Below, piece by piece: positions 1 to 8,853 of a stretch of DNA of 64,000 nucleotides. Position numbers and translations under genes: made by a program. The stretch's first letter is position 1, and each line of letters starts with the position of its first letter. The notes beneath the pieces are model-generated. The model had not been told where the DNA came from and did no database searches. It saw only the letters and a list, made by a program, of their open reading frames with translations. The DNA lies in assembly GCF_014237835.1 (NCBI RefSeq), contig NZ_JACJVI010000004.1:248001-312000 (forward strand), read 5' to 3'. The DNA comes from Rhizobium sp. AQ_MP (lineage in GTDB: Bacteria > Pseudomonadota > Alphaproteobacteria > Rhizobiales > Rhizobiaceae).

Positions 1-299
1 GAGCTCAGGATTTCGCGCAGCATGCCCTTCGGAAACCGCACCCGGAGTCCCTCCATCTCGGCACCCGCCCCGCGCCACAGCTCGAGCGCTGCGGGATCGT
101 CGCGGAACTCGATGCCGATCTCGGCGAGGATGCGGTCGGCCACGGCCTCGATGCGCTCGAGGTTTTCCTCCGACAGGATGTCGTAGGTCGGGATGTTTCG
201 GCGGATGTAGGGCACCACCAAAGGCGAGACCAAGGCTCCCCCTCGCCGGGCCGGTCGCTGCCTGCGTGTGACGACGTTTTCCGCCAGTGCCTGATCCAT
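1..299 (-). CDS. Trimethylamine/betaine methyltransferase MttB family protein, N-terminal part
   Basis: The reading frame starts at an ATG (299-297) and runs off the left edge, giving about 99 residues. The N-terminus carries an RRGG basic stretch, then a PYIRRN-PTYDIL segment and EIGIEFRDDPAALELWRGAGAE, the pattern of the N-terminal region of the MttB superfamily. These cobalamin-dependent enzymes demethylate trimethylamine, glycine betaine and related quaternary amines. In rhizobia most members are non-pyrrolysine proteins, and the substrate cannot be told from this fragment. The gene is divergent from the LysR-type gene at 388, with 88 bases between them, so that regulator may control it. 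The catalytic region lies outside the window. Confidence 0.75.
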   Translation of the reverse strand, partial: MDQALAENVVTRRQRPARRGGALVSPLVVPYIRRNIPTYDILSEENLERIEAVADRILAEIGIEFRDDPAALELWRGAGAEMEGLRVRFPKGMLREILS

Positions 300-387
300 G
301 ACGCTTCCCCTCGTTTTCTCAGAGGCTAGTTCAGGATAAACTTGCTGTGACGCTGGAAAATTACTGGAGATGCAATAAGCTCCACTT

Positions 388-1290
388 ATGACAACATTTC
401 GCAGCCTCATCCCCTCGGCCAATGCGCTGGTGATCTTCGAAGCGGCTGGCCGGCACGAGAACTTCACCCGGGCGGCGGAAGAACTCGGCATGTCGCAGGT
501 CGCCGTATCCTATGCCATTCGCGGGCTTGAACAGCAGCTCGGCACGCAACTCTTCGAGCGGCAGCATCGGGCGGCACGGCTGACGGAGGTCGGCGAGCGG
601 TTTCATGCCGATGTGTCGGCCGGGCTGTCGCGGATCGGCCGGGCGGCGGAGGAAATCCGCATGAAGGGCCGTGAGGTGAATGTGACGCTCGCGGCTTCCA
701 CGGCCTTTGCCTCGATGTGGATGCTGCCGCGCCTTTCCGCCCTCAGAGACGATCTGCCCGACATCGATCTCCGCATCCAGACCAGCGTGCGGGATCTCGA
801 TCTCGACGAGGAGGACATTCCGCTCGGGGTGCGCGGTGGCAACCCGCAGGACTGGCCGCATTATCATTCGGCCGAACTCGCTCCGGAGATCGTGGCGGCG
901 GTGGCGAGCCCCGCCTTCGTCGAGGCGAATGGCTTGCCCGACAGTCCCGAGGCGATCGCGAAACACCGGCTGATCTGGCTGGAAGAGCCGGTGCGACAGG
1001 CCTGTAGCTGGCCGGAATGGTTCGCCTCGGCCGGTATCGACTATCGGCCGACCGGGCGGCGGCTGGCGATCAACGACTATGTACTCGTGATTCAGGCGGT
1101 GCTCGCCGGCCAGGGCATTTCGCTCGGCTGGCGGCATCTCGTCGAGCGGCTGGTCGAACAAGGGCAGCTTGTCGAGGTGGGCGGACATGCGCTGCGCACG
1201 GGGCAGGCCTTCCATGTCGTCTGGCCGAGGTCACGCGACTTGAGTGCGGCTGCGACGCGGGTGCGAGACTGGCTGCTGAAGCAGACCTGA
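388..1290 (+). CDS. LysR-family transcriptional regulator (GcvA-like)
   Basis: A 300-residue protein of the normal LysR length. An N-terminal winged helix-turn-helix occupies about residues 7-65 (FEAAGRHENFTRAAEELGMS, then QVAVSYAIRGLEQQLGTQLFER). A periplasmic-binding-like effector domain follows from about residue 90 (VTLAASTAFASMWMLPRL, then a DIDLRIQTS segment). The effector-domain signature is like that of the GcvA/AmpR branch. It is divergently transcribed from the MttB-family gene, the usual arrangement for a LysR protein and its target, so a role in methylated-amine metabolism is inferred from position only. It converges on the GGDEF-EAL gene, with 16 bases between the stop codons. 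Confidence 0.85.
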   Translation: MTTFRSLIPSANALVIFEAAGRHENFTRAAEELGMSQVAVSYAIRGLEQQLGTQLFERQHRAARLTEVGERFHADVSAGLSRIGRAAEEIRMKGREVNVTLAASTAFASMWMLPRLSALRDDLPDIDLRIQTSVRDLDLDEEDIPLGVRGGNPQDWPHYHSAELAPEIVAAVASPAFVEANGLPDSPEAIAKHRLIWLEEPVRQACSWPEWFASAGIDYRPTGRRLAINDYVLVIQAVLAGQGISLGWRHLVERLVEQGQLVEVGGHALRTGQAFHVVWPRSRDLSAAATRVRDWLLKQT

Positions 1291-1306
1291 GCGACAAGAG
1301 GATGAA

Positions 1307-2668
1307 TCAGGCGGAGGCTCGGTCGACGAGCGCGAAGTCGTGATGGTTCTCGGCGAGGTAGCGAAGGGTGGCGGCTGCATCAACCGGCTTGCCGAAGTAA
1401 TAGCCCTGTCCCATGCCGCAACCGAGTTCGCGCAGCTTCTGGGCTTCGGCCTCCGTCTCGATGCCTTCGGCGACGACCTCGAGATCGAGGCCTTCGCACA
1501 TGCTGACGATCGCCTTGATGATGTGCTCGGACGTGCGGTCGGTGGTGATGGCCGAAACAAAGGCGCGGTCGATCTTGACCTTGTCGAAGGTGAACTCGCG
1601 CAGTCGCCCGAGGCTCGATTGGCCTGTGCCGAAGTCGTCGAGCGAGATGCGGATGCCGGCGTCCTTCAGTTCCTTGATGATACGGCGGGCGGTGTCGGCC
1701 GAGGACATGACCGCCGTCTCGGTGATTTCGAGTTCCAGGCGGCGCGGGTCGAAGCCGACGCTGTTCAAGATCGACAGCGTGTTGACGTAGGTCCTGAGAT
1801 CCATGAGCTGAACGGATGACAGGTTGAAGGACAGGAACAGATCGCGCGGCCAGGCGAGCGTCGCTTCCGCTGCCTTGCGCAGCAGTGTCTCAGACAGCGT
1901 ATCGATGAAGCCGCGCTCTTCAGCAAGCGGCACGAAGACGGCGGGGGAGACGAAACCTAGGTCCGGATCGATCCAACGGGCGAGCGCCTCGAAACCGACG
2001 ACACGGTTGTCGCGCAGCCGCACGATCGGCTGGAAGTGAACATCGACCGTATCGTTGATGATCGCGTTGCGCAGCGCCTGTTCGAGCTGCGTTGCCTGCT
2101 TCATCTCCTGGGCGATCTCGCGGGAATAGACGGTGATCTGGCCGCGACCGCGGCGCTTGGAGCGGTAGAGCGCCGTCTCAGCGCTCTTCATCAGCTCCTC
2201 GAAATCCTCGCCGGCAAAGGGATAGACGGCGAAACCGAGCGAAGCAGAGAGGCGGACGTTGCGGTCTCCGAGATCATAGGGTGCGGACAGCACGTCCTTG
2301 ATCAGCTGACCGGCGCGTTCGGCACCCAGTCGTTCGAAGACCAGCGGCAGGACGATTGCGAATTCATCGCCGTCGTGGCGGGTGACGGTCGCGCCATCGG
2401 GCACGCAGGCCTTCAGGCGATGGGCGACCTGGCAGAGGATCTCGTCGCCGGCGGCCTGGCCGAACAGATCGTTGATTGGCTTGAAGCCATCGAGATTGAC
2501 GATGCCGACAGTGAAGGGGGCAGGATCGGAAGCACGGTCGGCGGCAAGCTGGCGCACCTTGTCACCCAGCCGATGGCGGTTGCCAAGGCCGGTCAAACGG
2601 TCGGTATAGCCTGTTATCTTCTGGTCGCCCTGAGCTTGCGGCTCAGAGGCGATGGCAGCGGGACCCAT
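1307..2668 (-). CDS. Bifunctional GGDEF-EAL cyclic-di-GMP protein
   Basis: A 453-residue cytoplasmic protein with no visible transmembrane segment. The GGDEF domain spans about residues 20-185. Its active-site motif reads DGDEF (residues 99-103) instead of GGDEF, with no RxxD inhibitory site just before it. The EAL domain spans about 195-445 and keeps the signature motifs: EAL (227-229), an EITE motif, DDFGTGQSSL, KIDRAFV and the VVAEGIETE segment. Phosphodiesterase activity is therefore likely; cyclase activity is uncertain because of the altered first glycine. It lies just downstream of the PAS-receiver gene on the same strand (about 110 bases apart), so the two may be cotranscribed and functionally linked. 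Confidence 0.9.
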   Translation of the reverse strand: MGPAAIASEPQAQGDQKITGYTDRLTGLGNRHRLGDKVRQLAADRASDPAPFTVGIVNLDGFKPINDLFGQAAGDEILCQVAHRLKACVPDGATVTRHDGDEFAIVLPLVFERLGAERAGQLIKDVLSAPYDLGDRNVRLSASLGFAVYPFAGEDFEELMKSAETALYRSKRRGRGQITVYSREIAQEMKQATQLEQALRNAIINDTVDVHFQPIVRLRDNRVVGFEALARWIDPDLGFVSPAVFVPLAEERGFIDTLSETLLRKAAEATLAWPRDLFLSFNLSSVQLMDLRTYVNTLSILNSVGFDPRRLELEITETAVMSSADTARRIIKELKDAGIRISLDDFGTGQSSLGRLREFTFDKVKIDRAFVSAITTDRTSEHIIKAIVSMCEGLDLEVVAEGIETEAEAQKLRELGCGMGQGYYFGKPVDAAATLRYLAENHHDFALVDRASA

Positions 2669-2778
2669 TCATGCTTCCTGGTACGGTTCCATTACGCATT
2701 CAGAATGGGTCCAAAACATTAAAATTATCATATCGATGCATGTGAAGACGCCGTCGCCTCCTCCCCAGAAATCGGGTA

Positions 2779-4518
2779 TCAGGCTGTCGAGGCAATCCGC
2801 TCGATATCCGGCACGCGGCGGCGGATCGCCTGATCCACGACATCCGGGCTCAACGGCTTCAGGATGACATCGTTCATGCCGCAGGCGTAGCAGGCTTCGC
2901 GGTCGCGGTCGAAAGCCTGGGTCAGGACCCCGATGATCGGCACAGAGTTCACGACGTCGTCTTGTACCTGCCGGATGCGGCGCGCGGCCTCGAAGCCGTT
3001 GATCACCGGAAGTGTCACATCCATGAGGATGATGGCGGGATGAAGCTCGCTGCTCAGCCGCACCGCCGTCTCGCCATCGGTACAGATACGATAGGCGTAA
3101 CCCAGACCTTCCAGGATTTGCGAGAAGACGATCTGGTTGATCTCGTTGTCCTCGGCCACCAGAACCAAGGAGGGTTCGGGTCTTGCCGGGATCGCCGGGG
3201 GCCTAGGGGCGATTTCATCCACTTGGCGCGCCACAGCGCCCTCACGAGGCGTGTCTTCCGTCGAAATCTCCCAGTCATCCGCCGGCGAGGGGCGCGCTTG
3301 CAGCGCGGTCAGCCGGTCGAGTACGCAGAAGGCGAGGTCCGTCTCGATCTCGCCAGCTGAAATCGTGAGATAGTCGACATCGGATGTCTGGAGCCGTTCG
3401 AGGCATCGCGTGTCGAGATCGATGTCAATGATGGCAAGATCTATCGCAACACCAACCGAACCGGCAACGTTGAGGAAGGCATCGACTTCCTGTTCGTCGC
3501 GTACGCAGCAGCTGTCGAGGCCAAGAAGCTGAAGAATGTCGAGCGCGCGCGCTTCGAACTCCCTGTCGGCGGTCACCAGCAAGGCCTTGCGCCCGGTCAG
3601 GCGACCATCCACGTGGATCGTTGAGATCGGCGGCGCATGACTGCTGGCCGCTGTCTCCGGGCGAGCCGTGGAAAGATCAGCCGTCGCGCCAACTTCGCCG
3701 AGGCTTGCCACCACCAGATAGCGGCCGGGTGTGCCGACACGCTGGACATGGACGAGGATCGGGCGAGGAGGATCGCCGTAAAGCCGCATGGACAAGGTCA
3801 GCGACGACGTCATACCGGTGTCAAGCACCTGACGTGCTGCGCTGGCCAGCCGTTCCGCGACTTCGGGCTCGAACAAGGCGTTGATCGTTCCCCCGAGAAC
3901 ATTGTCGGCGCCCACCGAGACTGCCGAGCAGAAGACCTTGTTGACCGCGACAAGCTGCAGGTTTCGGTCCTGAACGAAGACGGGATGGGCCAGATTGTCG
4001 AGGATTTCTTCGGTGAGCTGGACACGCTCGATGTCCGCACGCCATTGTTCTTCCCGGCGCTTCTGCTCGGTAATATCCGTCATCACACAGAAGCCATGGC
4101 CTGACGGAAGGCGACGCTTGGAGAAACGGGTCCAGCGCTTGCCATCGTTGCAGGCCTGAAACTCGTAACGCTCCTTCCAGTGCGCAGCGATCTGGCGCGT
4201 CAACCACTCCTCGCGGCTGAGCGTTGCGCCCTCTGCCTCACCGCTTGCCGCATTGCGAAGACCGAGATCATAGGCGGCTCCCAGGATATCCCGCAGACGC
4301 GTGCCGGGCTCGAAAAAGGAGATCGGCAGCGGCAGGAACTGGCGGGCACTGCGGCTTGCGAAGATCAGGTGGTCGTTGCGGTCGTAGACGAAGAAGCCTG
4401 AGGAGAATGCTTCGGCGACAGCATCCAGAAGGGCAGCATCCAGCGCAGCTTCAGCCGACGGATTGTCGAGCCCCTGCCCTGTTTTTTCCTGGCCGGGGAC
4501 CGGTGGAAACTCGCTCAC
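2779..4518 (-). CDS. PAS-PAS-receiver signalling protein without a kinase core
   Basis: Two PAS-like domains come first (about FVYDRNDHLIFAS and FVQDRNLQLVAVNKVF). A segment with the shape of a degenerate receiver follows (ALLVTADREFEARALDIL, IDLAIIDIDL), and the protein ends in a complete response-regulator receiver (VLVAEDNEINQIVF, phospho-acceptor Asp in ILMDVTLP, conserved Lys in ILKPLS). No HisKA H-box and no HATPase motifs are visible, so it cannot be an ordinary hybrid kinase. The frame stays open upstream to an ATG at 4683. I prefer the GTG at 4518 because AAGAGG lies about 8 bases before it and the extra 55 residues look non-conserved. The partner kinase is unknown; the GGDEF-EAL gene downstream is a possible output. 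Confidence 0.75.
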   Translation of the reverse strand: MSEFPPVPGQEKTGQGLDNPSAEAALDAALLDAVAEAFSSGFFVYDRNDHLIFASRSARQFLPLPISFFEPGTRLRDILGAAYDLGLRNAASGEAEGATLSREEWLTRQIAAHWKERYEFQACNDGKRWTRFSKRRLPSGHGFCVMTDITEQKRREEQWRADIERVQLTEEILDNLAHPVFVQDRNLQLVAVNKVFCSAVSVGADNVLGGTINALFEPEVAERLASAARQVLDTGMTSSLTLSMRLYGDPPRPILVHVQRVGTPGRYLVVASLGEVGATADLSTARPETAASSHAPPISTIHVDGRLTGRKALLVTADREFEARALDILQLLGLDSCCVRDEQEVDAFLNVAGSVGVAIDLAIIDIDLDTRCLERLQTSDVDYLTISAGEIETDLAFCVLDRLTALQARPSPADDWEISTEDTPREGAVARQVDEIAPRPPAIPARPEPSLVLVAEDNEINQIVFSQILEGLGYAYRICTDGETAVRLSSELHPAIILMDVTLPVINGFEAARRIRQVQDDVVNSVPIIGVLTQAFDRDREACYACGMNDVILKPLSPDVVDQAIRRRVPDIERIASTA

Positions 4519-4795
4519 ACTGCTGCCTCTTGGAACCTCGTCGCAAAAAGCGCCGAGAATTTGTGGGGCTGATGCCATGACGGAGACATGCCGTGTTGCA
4601 CTTCCGGCGGGAACCCACACGAGGGACACATCGGCCGGTGCCCTCATTCCACTGCCAGCGGACCTGCTGTCGGTACATTGCAAGTCATTGTTCAGATTAG
4701 ACAGATTCCGTTAAGGTCGGCTTAATGATGGGCATTTGCCGAGGCGAAGGCGATTTCGTCTTTCGTCGAAGGCCCGAATCCGCGAAAATGAAACC

Positions 4796-6646
4796 ATGAT
4801 CATCAAGCAGCTTTCCGAAACCCTGATCAACCAGATCGCCGCCGGCGAGGTCATCGAGCGACCGGCCAGTGCGGCCAAGGAATTGATCGAGAATGCGATC
4901 GACGCAGGCGCCACCCGGATCGAGGTGGCGACGGCCGGCGGCGGCAAGACGCTCTTACGCGTCATCGACAACGGTTGCGGCATGGGACCGGAGGATCTGG
5001 CGCTCGCCATTCGCCGGCATTGCACGTCAAAGCTCAACGAGACGTTGTTCGACATCCGCTCGCTCGGCTTTCGCGGCGAAGCCCTGCCCTCGATCGGCTC
5101 CGTGGCGAAGCTGACGATCACCAGCCGTCCGCCGGGTGCGGACAGCGGTGCGGAGATCGCCGTGGTCGGCGGCAAGGTCGGCGATGTCAGGCCGGCGGCG
5201 GCCAATCCCGGCACCACGGTCGAGGTGCGCGATCTCTTCTTCGCGACACCGGCGCGGCTGAAATTCATGAAGACCGAAAAGGCGGAAGCCGGCGCGATCA
5301 CCGAGATCGTCAAGCGCATGGCAATCGCCTTTCCGGCGATCCGCTTCGTGCTTTCCGGCACCGACCGCTCGACGCTCGAATTCCCCGGCACCGGTGACGA
5401 CCATCTGGCGCGCATCGCCCAGGTGCTGGGCGCCGATTTCAAGGACAATGCGATCGAGCTCGACGCCGAGCGCGAGGATGTGCGGCTGACGGGCTTTGCC
5501 GGCGTGCCAACCTTCAACCGGGGCAATTCGGCCCATCAATATGCCTTCGTCAACGGACGGCCTGTGCAGGACAAGCAGATCCTGTCGGCAATCCGCGGCG
5601 CCTATGCCGAGACCATTCCGCAAGGTCGATATCCGGTGGCGGTTCTGTCGCTGACGCTTGATCCGGCGCTGGTCGATGTGAACGTGCATCCGGCGAAATC
5701 GGACGTGCGCTTCCGCGACCCGGCGCTCGTGCGCGGCCTGATCGTCGGTGCCATCAGGCAGTCCTTGCAGCGCGAGGGAGATCGGGCGGCAACAACCGGG
5801 GCCGGCGGGATGCTGCGGGCGTTTCGCCCGGGATTTTCGCCGCAGCCGACGCAGGCCTGGTCACCGGCCAGTTCGCCCTCGCGACCGCTTTATGGCGGCG
5901 CACCAAGCTTCGGCGGCGGGTTTGCCGGGGCTGCAGCGCCAGCCGCTCGCGGGTTTGGCGAGGCAGCGCAGGCGGCTTTCGACAGCCTTTCCATGCCGAC
6001 CGCCAGGAGCGAGCCGATCGTGGCCGCTCCGGAAACGCAGGGCGCTGCCGTCGACGCGATTGGCAGCTATCCGCTGGGAGCCGCGCGGGCGCAGGTGCAT
6101 GCCAACTACATCGTCGCGCAGACGGATGACGGGCTAGTCATCGTCGACCAGCATGCCGCCCATGAGCGGCTGGTCTTCGAACAGATGCGCAAGGCGCTGA
6201 CGGGTCGCAGGCTTCCCTCACAGGGTCTGCTGATCCCCGAGATCGTCGACCTGCCGGAAGAAGATTGCGACCGGCTGATGACCCATGCGGAAAGCCTGGA
6301 GCAGTTGGGGCTTGCGATCGAACGCTTCGGTCCGGGCGCCATTGCCGTGCGCGAGACGCCGGCAATGCTGGGCGAAATGGACGCTACGCAGCTGGTGCGG
6401 GACCTTGCCGACGAGATCGCCGAATGGGATACGGCTGACCGTCTGTCGGCGAAGCTCGAACATGTCGCGGCGACCATGGCCTGTCACGGCTCGGTGCGAT
6501 CCGGGCGTCGCCTGAGGGTCGAGGAGATGAACGCGCTTCTGCGCCAGATGGAACAGACGCCGGGGTCTGGCCAGTGCAACCACGGGCGGCCGACCTATGT
6601 GGAGCTGAAGCTCTCCGACATCGAACGTCTGTTCGGGCGCAGTTGA
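4796..6646 (+). CDS. mutL: DNA mismatch repair protein MutL
   Basis: MutL couples mismatch recognition by MutS to strand incision. The N-terminal GHKL ATPase shows [20 protein letters not shown] (residues 16-35), DNGCGM (58-63), TSKL and GFRGEAL (91-97). A low-complexity Pro/Ala/Ser linker follows, then the C-terminal dimerisation/endonuclease domain. This carries the metal-binding motif DQHA-x2-E-x4-E (residues 451-462), plus ACHGSVR and CNHGRPT near the end. The protein is thus predicted to nick DNA itself, as expected in bacteria without MutH. The frame is open from 4736, but the ATG at 4796 starts exactly at the conserved [19 protein letters not shown], giving 616 residues. It is divergent from the PAS-receiver gene. 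Confidence 0.97.
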   Translation: MIIKQLSETLINQIAAGEVIERPASAAKELIENAIDAGATRIEVATAGGGKTLLRVIDNGCGMGPEDLALAIRRHCTSKLNETLFDIRSLGFRGEALPSIGSVAKLTITSRPPGADSGAEIAVVGGKVGDVRPAAANPGTTVEVRDLFFATPARLKFMKTEKAEAGAITEIVKRMAIAFPAIRFVLSGTDRSTLEFPGTGDDHLARIAQVLGADFKDNAIELDAEREDVRLTGFAGVPTFNRGNSAHQYAFVNGRPVQDKQILSAIRGAYAETIPQGRYPVAVLSLTLDPALVDVNVHPAKSDVRFRDPALVRGLIVGAIRQSLQREGDRAATTGAGGMLRAFRPGFSPQPTQAWSPASSPSRPLYGGAPSFGGGFAGAAAPAARGFGEAAQAAFDSLSMPTARSEPIVAAPETQGAAVDAIGSYPLGAARAQVHANYIVAQTDDGLVIVDQHAAHERLVFEQMRKALTGRRLPSQGLLIPEIVDLPEEDCDRLMTHAESLEQLGLAIERFGPGAIAVRETPAMLGEMDATQLVRDLADEIAEWDTADRLSAKLEHVAATMACHGSVRSGRRLRVEEMNALLRQMEQTPGSGQCNHGRPTYVELKLSDIERLFGRS

Positions 6647-6740
6647 GCGGCATTCGACGGGGTTTTGGGGTGGAGCATCTTTCATTCGCCGGGAGGGCGC
6701 TGTATTGCAGTTCCGTGACACGCGGCGCAGGAGAAGAGTG

Positions 6741-6971
6741 ATGAACCGTTTCGAAGGCGGCGGAAACCGCGAAGCCAAGATCCGCTATCTCGATGCCGAT
6801 TTCCAGATCCTGACGCCCGGAACCTTCGTCACCTGCGCGATCACCGGTCGCCCTGTCATGGTCGACGAGCTGAAATACTGGAGCGTGGCGCGGCAAGAGG
6901 CCTATGTCGACGCGGCAGCCTCCCTGGAAGCAGAAAAGCGCGCGGGCGCCCTGCCCAACCAGCGCCGCTGA
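6741..6971 (+). CDS. DUF2093 domain-containing protein
   Basis: A 76-residue protein: MNRFEGGGNREAKIRYLD at the start, then a central FQILTPGTFVTCAITGRPVM and DELKYWSVARQEAYVDA. This matches the small alphaproteobacterial DUF2093 family of unknown function, commonly found beside mutL and lpxK. The ATG at 6741 is preceded by GCAGGAGAAG, a good ribosome binding site; the longer open frame from 6705 adds only non-conserved basic residues. It lies about 95 bases after mutL on the same strand and converges on lpxK, with only 3 bases between the two coding regions. Confidence 0.85.
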   Translation: MNRFEGGGNREAKIRYLDADFQILTPGTFVTCAITGRPVMVDELKYWSVARQEAYVDAAASLEAEKRAGALPNQRR

Positions 6972-6974
6972 GGT

Positions 6975-8009
6975 TTACGCCTTTTTTGCCAGACGCCTGC
7001 GGCGGCAGGCCTCGATCGCACGGTCGATGATCAGGCCCGGCGCCTTCGGATCGTCGAAAAGCATGTCGACATCCACCACGCGTGATTTCTCCCGAAGTTC
7101 TTCCGAACGGCCGTGACCACCGGTCAGGCGCACGCTGTCCTTGGCCGTTGTGACGAGCTGCAGCCCCTGCCTTTCGGCACGGGCCAGCAGGTCCGCGATC
7201 TCGTCGTCGGCGAGGTGGTGGTGGTCGGGAAAATCCTGGCGGTCGGCGATGACGGCGCCCAGCTCTTCCAGCGTGCGGTAGAACTTGTTGGGATCGGCGA
7301 TGCCCGCATAGGCGAGGACCTGATAACCGGCGAGATCGTCTGCGGCGCGCGGCACGACATTGGCGACGAGCACGGGCTTGCCGCTGCGCGATGCTTGGCG
7401 GACGAACTGATCGGCGGCGTCCCCTCGCCCGACCTTCAGGATGGCATCGAGATGGCGCATCTGGATGCCGATCGGAGCGCGAACAGGCCCTGATGGGACG
7501 ACCCAGCCATTGCCGATGCCTCTGAGGCTGTCGACCACGATCAGCGCGTAGTCGACGGCAAGACGCGCGCTCTGGAAACCATCATCCATGATGATGAGAT
7601 CGGCGCCTTCTGCCACCAGCTTTTCGGCACCGGCGATCCGACGGCGGGAAATGACCGTCAGGCCCTCGCGGGCGAGCAGCAGCGGTTCGTCTCCGACGGC
7701 GGTGGAGCGGTGATGATGGCCGTCGACGACCGTGGTGACATCGAGCGAGCCGCCGTAACCGCGGCTTAAGAAACCCGGCTTCAGGCCCTTGGCCTTGGCG
7801 GCGCGGGCAATGGCAATTGCAGTCGGGGTCTTGCCGGCACCGCCGACGGTGAAGTTGCCGACGCAGATGACGGGAACCGGCAGTGCATGCCTGCGGCGGT
7901 GGCGCATGATGGCGCCGGAGATGCGGCCATAGACAAAGGAAAGCGGGTAAAGGCAGATCGCCTGCCAGCCGGTCTTGGTCCACCAGAAAGGCGGTGCCTC
8001 GGATACCAT
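6975..8009 (-). CDS. lpxK: Tetraacyldisaccharide 4'-kinase (lipid A biosynthesis)
   Basis: LpxK phosphorylates the 4' position of the tetraacyldisaccharide 1-phosphate lipid A precursor at the inner membrane. The 344-residue product has an N-terminal membrane-associating helix ([18 protein letters not shown]) and a P-loop in [19 protein letters not shown]. Further family motifs are [23 protein letters not shown] and the C-terminal TTAKDSVRL. The start at 8009 ([10 protein letters not shown]) is chosen over an upstream in-frame ATG at 8078 because family similarity begins there. It is the last gene of a minus-strand cluster with a HAD phosphatase and waaA, consistent with lipid A-Kdo assembly. 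Confidence 0.95.
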   Translation of the reverse strand: MVSEAPPFWWTKTGWQAICLYPLSFVYGRISGAIMRHRRRHALPVPVICVGNFTVGGAGKTPTAIAIARAAKAKGLKPGFLSRGYGGSLDVTTVVDGHHHRSTAVGDEPLLLAREGLTVISRRRIAGAEKLVAEGADLIIMDDGFQSARLAVDYALIVVDSLRGIGNGWVVPSGPVRAPIGIQMRHLDAILKVGRGDAADQFVRQASRSGKPVLVANVVPRAADDLAGYQVLAYAGIADPNKFYRTLEELGAVIADRQDFPDHHHLADDEIADLLARAERQGLQLVTTAKDSVRLTGGHGRSEELREKSRVVDVDMLFDDPKAPGLIIDRAIEACRRRRLAKKA

Positions 8010-8123
8010 TCTCGTCCCTGTCGTGACCACGACGCCCCTGTGGCGTCCTTCCCTTGGGCGCAACAAGAACCATTGCAACGCATAATGGTCAAGCTGGAGC
8101 GTGCCAAAATGGCACTGACGGCA

Positions 8124-8831
8124 TCAGGCGAGGACGGCCTCGAGCTCGGTAATGTCCGCCAGAACCATGTCGGAATGCAAGGTCAGCGTTTCGCGCGAGC
8201 CGGTGCCCGAGAGCACGCCGACCTTCAGCCCGGCGCCGGCATTTCGAGCCATGTGGAGATCGTGGTTGTTATCCCCGACGACGGCGACCTCCAGCGGGGA
8301 CAGGCCGGTTGCGGCACAGAAGCCGAGCACCATTCCGGCCTCTGGCTTCTTGCCATGGCCGCTGTCATAGCCCGCGACGAAATCGATATAGGGCAGGATG
8401 CCGAAACGTTCGGCGGCCACGCGGATCGAGCGCTCGTTGTCGCTGGAGGCGATGCCGAGGCGCAGACCCTTGCCATGCAGGCGGGCGAAGAGCGGCTCAA
8501 GTTCGGTCACGGGAACGGAAAACTCGGCGGCCCGTGCAAAGCAGTCGTCGATCTTCGGAACCAGGGTTTCGAGACTGAAGGGCGAGCCAGCCTTGATCAT
8601 GCCTTCGGCGATCTCGACCGTGTTTCCGGCGGCAAACAGGCTGTCGGGGACAATCGCGCCGCTCACCGGATCCATGCCGCAGGCTGTCAGCAGACGGTCT
8701 GCGAGGGACGCATCGCCGTCGGCGGCCATCAAGGCGACTTCCCGGTTGACCGGGCCCCAGCTCGCGTCGAAGTCGAGCAGCGTCCCGTCCTTGTCGAACA
8801 GAATACCGGCAATACGGGGTTTGTCGGTCAT
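8124..8831 (-). CDS. HAD-superfamily phosphatase (phosphoglycolate phosphatase-like)
   Basis: A 235-residue HAD hydrolase. Motif I is GILFDKDGTLLDFDASWG, with the two catalytic Asp residues in DKD. Motif II is the Ser of GIASSDN, and motif IV is VVGDNNHDLHMARNAGAGL. A helical cap lies between motifs I and II, as in the phosphoglycolate phosphatase/Gph subgroup. The ATG at 8831 (MTDKPRIAG) is preferred to the one at 8882, which would overlap waaA. It begins 22 bases after waaA and ends 114 bases before lpxK, so it is probably cotranscribed. It could recycle 2-phosphoglycolate or act on another sugar phosphate; the sequence alone does not decide. Confidence 0.8.
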   Translation of the reverse strand: MTDKPRIAGILFDKDGTLLDFDASWGPVNREVALMAADGDASLADRLLTACGMDPVSGAIVPDSLFAAGNTVEIAEGMIKAGSPFSLETLVPKIDDCFARAAEFSVPVTELEPLFARLHGKGLRLGIASSDNERSIRVAAERFGILPYIDFVAGYDSGHGKKPEAGMVLGFCAATGLSPLEVAVVGDNNHDLHMARNAGAGLKVGVLSGTGSRETLTLHSDMVLADITELEAVLA

Positions 8832-8853
8832 GGATAAGGTCCTGGATAAAGAA

